A model generated the notes under the pieces. The model worked only from the letters and a program-made list of their open reading frames with translations. It was not told the origin of the DNA and searched no databases. Below, in pieces: positions 59,439 to 64,000 of a stretch of DNA of 64,000 bases; within the stretch, counting starts at the first letter, position 1; each line of letters begins with the position of its first letter. A program made the translations under genes and the position numbers. The DNA is from Triglochin maritima (taxonomy: Eukaryota > Streptophyta > Magnoliopsida > Alismatales > Juncaginaceae). The DNA lies in contig OY821787.1 of the NCBI GenBank assembly GCA_963682175.1, forward strand, positions 22,980,501-23,044,500, read 5' to 3'.

Positions 59439-59812
59439 TATTGGATTAATCTAAGGATTAAGATGATGTTTGCCCAAAGCACTGACACGTGACGCACTCT
59501 CATTAGCTGCGCATTAGGGTTTAGGGTGGGGCCATCTATATAAGGAGGGTAGCCTCCCATTGGATGGATGATTCTTGTGTGCAAACCCTAGCCTCCACCC
59601 TAACCCTAGCCACCACCTCCCTCTCCCTCAAATCCGTCCCTTCCAAGTAGGACTCTTGGGTTGTGGATTTGTTCTTCTTCTCCTAGATAGTAGAAGATCG
59701 GCCGGTGCTCAAGAAGACTCTGTGAGGTGATCGTCGATTCTTCTTCCGCTGCCTCAGGTTCTCTCCACCAAGGTAAATCCGAACCTGTAGACTAGATCGT
59801 AGTTTGCTAACA
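59439..59812 (+). mobile_element. 3' LTR of the p24-inserted copia
   Basis: 374 bp, TATTGG to TAACA, followed by TGATC. It differs from the 5' LTR by roughly ten bases, mostly in the middle. Confidence 0.92.
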
Positions 59813-59979
59813 TGATCATCGTAGATGACGGTGTAGTCGGCGATGAGGACGACGTTGGACTGGATCTCCTCCGACACGCATTTGCTCCCGACGGGCGGGA
59901 GGTTCAGCCACAACATTGACGACATATCGAGCCACCACAACGCCGTTGTCACCAGCAGAATCATGTCCGTCCTCACCAT
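59813..59979 (-). pseudogene. p24/emp24 (GOLD domain) protein, exon 1, interrupted
   Basis: p24 proteins are type I membrane cargo receptors cycling between ER and Golgi in COPI/COPII vesicles. From the ATG at 59979 (minus) the frame has a hydrophobic signal-like segment ([12 protein letters not shown]), then the start of the GOLD domain with the conserved cysteine: [20 protein letters not shown] and [10 protein letters not shown]. This closely resembles plant p24-delta proteins. At 59813-59817 the exon reaches TGATC and meets the copia 3' LTR. The next host bases survive next to the first array LTR (44182-44217, minus), reading TTDVPTMTTK before a possible GT splice donor at 44181-44180. The rest of the gene is not recognised in the window. 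The gene is disrupted at this locus. Confidence 0.75.
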
Positions 59980-61512
59980 TCCCCTCAACCAAGCCCTCCC
60001 CCTGCTCTGCTCTGGTTTGGTTTGGTTTTTCTTGAGATGAGATAGACAAGTGGTTTTTGTTTTATATATGCGAGTTGAGAGAGAAAGACAAGATAAGTTT
60101 AAAAAAATTATTAGATTATAAAAGATATGTTTTGTAAAAATTATAATAAATTAATGATTAATCTAATACCGTTAGGGTTAATGGAGTTGCATTTCAGAAA
60201 GTTTATTGACAACCTGTATATTAAGTGTGTTTTGTGATGACATATCGGATAATAGGTGTAGAGTAGGGGTCGTTGAGAATTACAATCTTTTGTAACGACA
60301 TGCAAGTAATTATTCATTTTATTAACTTATTGTATCTACAAAACCATCATCCTTCCTTACATCCCACAGGTTGAAGCTTCTTTCTTCTCTTTCTTGGTGA
60401 AATCCAAATCTAACGCCACCGCCGACGGGTTCTACGACCTCGACGCCTCCATTTCCAACTCCGAAGTTGACCTCAAACTCAAACCCATTAACCACGCCTA
60501 AGAGACGTGCGGACACATAGCTCGGCATGAACAAAAAGAAGAAACCAACCACAATTCTAGGAAATTAGTTGGATTTTAGGATCTCCTGTTTGATTTGATC
60601 CTTGTCACGAAGAATTGGGGGATTTTAGGATTTTTTTGGTTTGGTTTCAACCCCGTGAATTTGGTTGATTGATGTGGTAGACTCGTTTTTAATTCCATGT
60701 TTTAAGATTATTTAGTGCAACATTATTGCTTAGTTGGGGAATTCATGTTTCCAATCTTTGTTCTTGTTTGTTTGTTAAAATAGCATGAGAACTGAGAATG
60801 ATCAGAGAGGTTTTGATGGAACCAAAAGTGTATGGACGTTTGGTAGATATATTTTTTGTGAAATCAAGTCCTTGCCAGACACTTAACATGTGAAAATCGA
60901 TTCTACTTTGAATCAGATTTTATGGAAATTCGCACATGGAATCAATTATGTCAAAAATCGATTCTTCGAAATCAAAAGTCAAACGCACCCTTAGATTCAC
61001 CTCGATGTGACCTACACCATTTTGGTTGTTTCAAACCTTTTGGGTTACGTTAATTAAAGGTTGTTGGTGAATGTTGAAGGTGGTGTGGGTGAATTAAGCC
61101 AAATCCATGGATCTTGATGGTGGTTCTCTTTTCTCAGGCTTCGTTCAATGTTGTTTTATAGGTTTAAGGTATCGTTGCGTGAAATGAGCTGGCACGTATT
61201 GGTAGTTCCAAAATCCAGTTTGTTTTGGTAGCAAATCAGTTTATTTTTCGGGAAATAAGCCGGCTTGTTTTGTGGAAAATAAGTCATCTCATTTTAGGGG
61301 GAAAAAGTCATCTTGTTTTTACGAAAAACAAGCCCACTCGTTTTTGAGAAACAACAAACTCATAGGGAAAACAACCCAACTTGTTTTAAGGAAAACAAAC
61401 GTGCTCATTCTTTGGAAGATACTAGCTACTTCAACTCATATACATACACATTTATAACAAACACAATATAAAAAAAACACAACTCATATTTGGAAACAAG
61501 CATATCTATAAC
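59980..61512. other. Upstream p24 flank and unassigned DNA
   Basis: Up to ~60070 this would be the p24 5' side. A short plus-strand frame at 60370-60504 (VEASFFSFLVKSKSNATADG) has coding-like composition but no family I recognise. At 61190-61420 a loose ~33-bp motif based on 'aaaacaagc'/'cttgtttt' repeats irregularly. The phrase 'caaacgcaccctta' near 60980 resembles a MITE end, without a defined partner. No supported gene. Confidence 0.4.
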
Positions 61513-62885
61513 TAGGGGTGCACATGGGTCGGGTTGGGTCGGGTTTGGGTCATAACCCGATCCAACCCGAATTTTTCGGGTTTTCGAAAAACCGAACCCG
61601 AATCCGAACCCGAACCGATTCGGGTTCAGCCCAACCCGACCCGAAATTTTCGGGTTGGGTTGGGTTGGTTCGGGTTGGACCCGAATCAACAAGGCATAAT
61701 CAAATTTCACCTGTAAAATCAAAATGTCTTCCAATTTTCAACAAAGAACAACCAACTCATAAGGTCAGACCAAAAACATCCATTTATATCCAAAAATAAA
61801 AGAATGTCACACAAATTGGATGATCTTGAAATCTCACTTTTGTCAAAACAACACACTTAGATCACGCAAGATGGGATAAAAAACCAACCTTTACCAAAAC
61901 TTGGAACCTACCAAATCTCTAGTCAAAAAAATCATGCAACCTAACTCAATCGTGCAAACTCCAAACCATGCAACCTCCAACCTGCAAATGACAAGAAACC
62001 AGTCCAAAAACATCCTGGAAGCAGACAAATTCCATGTATTATTTATTGGCAAGATCAATGCACCTAACTCAACCGCACCCATGATTAGGGATTCTGGGAA
62101 TTTAATAATGAATACAGATAAATTATATAAGTCGTTAATTGTGGGCAAGGACTTACTGACTCTTGTTCTCTGCCAAAAGCAAAAACTGCTCTTTTTCTGC
62201 CTTTTGCCTCACCCCACATTATCTACTCCTGTTGCAAACCCAATCTTTTATAAATCCTTCTTATTCTCCTTCGTGCTATACTGCTATTATTGGAACCAAC
62301 CATGCAAGAAGAGGCCAGTGATCTCAGAAGTGTGGCGGAGAGGAGGGGTTAACGGAGAGGAGGGATCGATGGAGAAGTGTGGCGAGGAGTGAAGCCGTGA
62401 GAATAAGGGGCGAGGCCGCGGGGAGAGGGAGTTGTGAGGGGAAGCGGGCGAGTTCGCGAGGAGAGGAGATCGTTGAGGGGGAGCCGGCGAGTCCGCGAGG
62501 AGAGGAGATCGTTGAAGGGGAGCCGGCGAGGCCGCGAGGAGAGGAGATCGTCGAGGGGTGTGAGGAGAGGAGATCGTTGTCGGCTGGGGTGAGGGACTGA
62601 GGGGAATGAGATTTTTAGGGTTAGAGAAAAACGTGGGGGTGAAGATCGGCTGAGTGTAAAAACAAACGGTCACGATACATCCGGAAAAAAACATTACAAA
62701 TATTCTTCGGGTTCGGGTTGGGTTGGGTCAACCCGACCCCTCAACCCGAACCCGACCCGAAAATTCGGGTTTCAAATTTTTCGAATCCAACCCAACCCGA
62801 ATTCTTTCCCAACCCGACCCAACCCGACCCGACCAGTCGGGTTCGGGTCGGTTTTCGGGTTCAACCCGACCCATGTGCACCCCTA
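61513..62885. mobile_element. Non-autonomous hAT-like element with AACCCGA arrays
   Basis: The 1373-bp element has terminal inverted repeats starting TAGGGGTGCACATGGGTCGG. It is flanked by a perfect 8-bp duplication TCTATAAC (61505-61512 and 62886-62893), the hallmark of hAT elements. About 180 bp at each end is packed with AACCCGA/TCGGGTT repeats in opposite orientation. The interior has no transposase, so mobilisation would need an enzyme from elsewhere. The frames at 61901-62392 and 62287-62694 match no family I recognise. Confidence 0.88.
62416..62590 (+). repeat. 39-bp tandem repeats inside the hAT-like element
   Basis: The motif 'cgcgaggagaggagatcgt' starts at 62455, 62494 and 62533, with decayed copies on both sides. 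The reading frames across it are low-complexity repeats and not credible genes. Confidence 0.75.
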
Positions 62886-62893
62886 TCTATAAC

Positions 62894-64000
62894 AACCACA
62901 TCTACAACAAACACAACGTATAAAATATATAGACATCTATAGCAAACACATCTCTAAAAAGAGTATTACTAAGTAAATAGACACAACTCACATGCATTCC
63001 ATATTGAATACTAGTTTTTGGAGCATCAACAAATATACAAATAATTAATGAACTTTAGAACTTGTAGTCCAATTTTTGAAGCATCAACATATAACTAATG
63101 AAACATACAAAAAATTTATAGAACTTGTAGACAATGTAGAATCTGAACTCTAAAAATAACTAATGAATCCTTTCAATTTTGTTGACCAATCAACTTGTAG
63201 TTTAATTTTGTAGACGATCGACAAATATAGACATTAGACAATGTTGGAGTCAAAATTTCATCAATCAATTTATGGAAAATGAAAACTAAATTAATTTGAC
63301 CAAAAATTATTGAAAATTGAAAACAATAAAAACGAAATGGAAACTAAACAAAATCACCAAAAATCCGAACGAAATCCATGAAAATTGAAACGCATGAACT
63401 CAGATGACAAGAGATTATTAAAACTTATAAAACCAAAAGCAAACCAAACATCTCTAAAAAACTAAAAGTCCAAGTGAAATCCATGGAAGTTATGACTCAA
63501 CTCTAATGACCAAAAATTATTATAATGTAAGAATTAAAAAACGAAGGTAAAGCTTTAAAAGGTGAAGGTGCGGGATACCGACCACCACAGAATGATGGAT
63601 GGGGGAATCGAAGATTGGACACCAGAGAAGGTTCTAGAGAATGTCGTCGCGGTGGATGTTGAATGTCAAAGCTAGTGGTCGGTTCGATTTTTGGATTGAG
63701 AATGGGTGCATTAGGGGAGATGAACGAGTGGATTTGGGAAAAGTGTTTTAAGGTCGGGGGAGAGATACGGTTTGTTAATATTAACAAAGTAGTTAGGATA
63801 GAGTTAGTTGTTGGTATTCGTTTAAGGTTACTTTTACTTTTGAGTTTTGACTAGTAAATGATCTTAAAATGAATGCACCCACAATATGTGGCCTTCCAGT
63901 TATTTATTTAACTAAAAACACAAACAAAAGAAAAAAACATTAATTTTAGTTAGTTTTCTTATCATTTACTCAAAATAACCAACAGTTATTTTTGTTCCTT
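62894..64000. other. AT-rich sequence, no gene seen
   Basis: No conserved protein, LTR or terminal repeat was recognised. The phrases 'gaagcatcaaca' and 'ttgtagtc' recur loosely near 63010-63200. The minus-strand frame at 63503-63787 is Pro/Ser-rich and unsupported. Confidence 0.4.

Larger units (their letters stand above)
52598..59812 (+). mobile_element. Ty1/copia element inserted in a p24 gene (7.2 kb)
   Basis: It has 374-bp LTRs at both ends, a primer-binding site, a 1.16-kb leader, gag-pol in three broken pieces, a 1.25-kb 3' region and a polypurine tract. TGATC stands directly before the 5' LTR (52593-52597) and directly after the 3' LTR (59813-59817), a clean 5-bp duplication. The LTRs begin TA rather than TG. 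Gag-pol carries a frameshift near 56162 and a small deletion with frame change near 57808. By eye the two LTRs differ at roughly ten positions. Confidence 0.92.

Noticed and set aside
60370..60504. Short coding-like frame near the p24 flank as the end of a neighbouring gene
   Set aside because: It has coding-like composition, but no family is recognised and no start, splice site or upstream exon can be shown.
62287..62694. Serine/proline-rich frame inside the hAT-like element
   Set aside because: It is produced by 39-bp tandem repeats, with no similarity to transposases or known plant proteins.
63503..63787. 94-residue minus-strand frame near the right edge
   Set aside because: Pro/Ser-rich, no motif, and an overlapping plus-strand frame of similar quality.

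Overview
This is plant nuclear DNA, AT-rich and built almost entirely of nested LTR retrotransposons. The evidence is plant-type Ty1/copia gag-pol proteins, Ty3/gypsy LTRs, CACTA-like and hAT-like fragments, and one recognisable host gene piece: the first exon of a p24/emp24 (GOLD domain) cargo-receptor gene on the minus strand near 59.9 kb. A flowering plant is likely; the species cannot be named from the sequence.

Layout. (1) 1-14.6 kb: a gypsy-type LTR cut by the window edge, a minus-strand copia gag remnant (860-2135), more gypsy LTR copies, then a plus-strand copia gag remnant (5095-6422, resuming at 13948). A gypsy solo LTR (6423-13947) is inserted in that gag, and a second copia (6504-12669, minus) is inserted in the LTR. 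Both insertions keep perfect 5-bp target-site duplications. (2) 14.6-27.7 kb: the 5' end of a minus-strand Ty3/gypsy element (LTR, primer-binding site, gag remnant). Its LTR is split by a nearly complete 10.4-kb SIRE-like copia (16206-26619) with gag, pol and a third, envelope-like reading frame. (3) 27.7-36.8 kb: another minus-strand SIRE-like copia, broken by three later insertions. (4) 36.8-43.5 kb: a CACTA-like transposase scrap, local tandem repeats, and an old LTR split by a 3.07-kb LTR that itself appears to hold a third LTR. (5) 43.5-59.8 kb: five extra copies of a ~1.675-kb tandem unit that run into the 5' LTR of a 7.2-kb copia (52598-59812). Each unit is host p24-locus DNA plus LTR plus partial leader, so a satellite-like array has grown from a retrotransposon/host junction. 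(6) 59.8-64 kb: the p24 exon piece, unassigned AT-rich DNA, and a 1373-bp non-autonomous hAT-like element with perfect 8-bp duplications (61513-62885).

Working state. No open reading frame here looks like an intact host gene. The SIRE-like element and the 7.2-kb copia are closest to intact, but both carry frameshifts or stops. The rest are solo LTRs or decayed pieces. Target-site duplications give the order of insertion in several places.

The most unusual signals are the tandem array seeded by an LTR/p24 junction, and clusters of the palindrome CGGTCGACCG in the LTRs of copia families that otherwise look unrelated. Degraded forms of the palindrome in older LTRs look like CpG decay.
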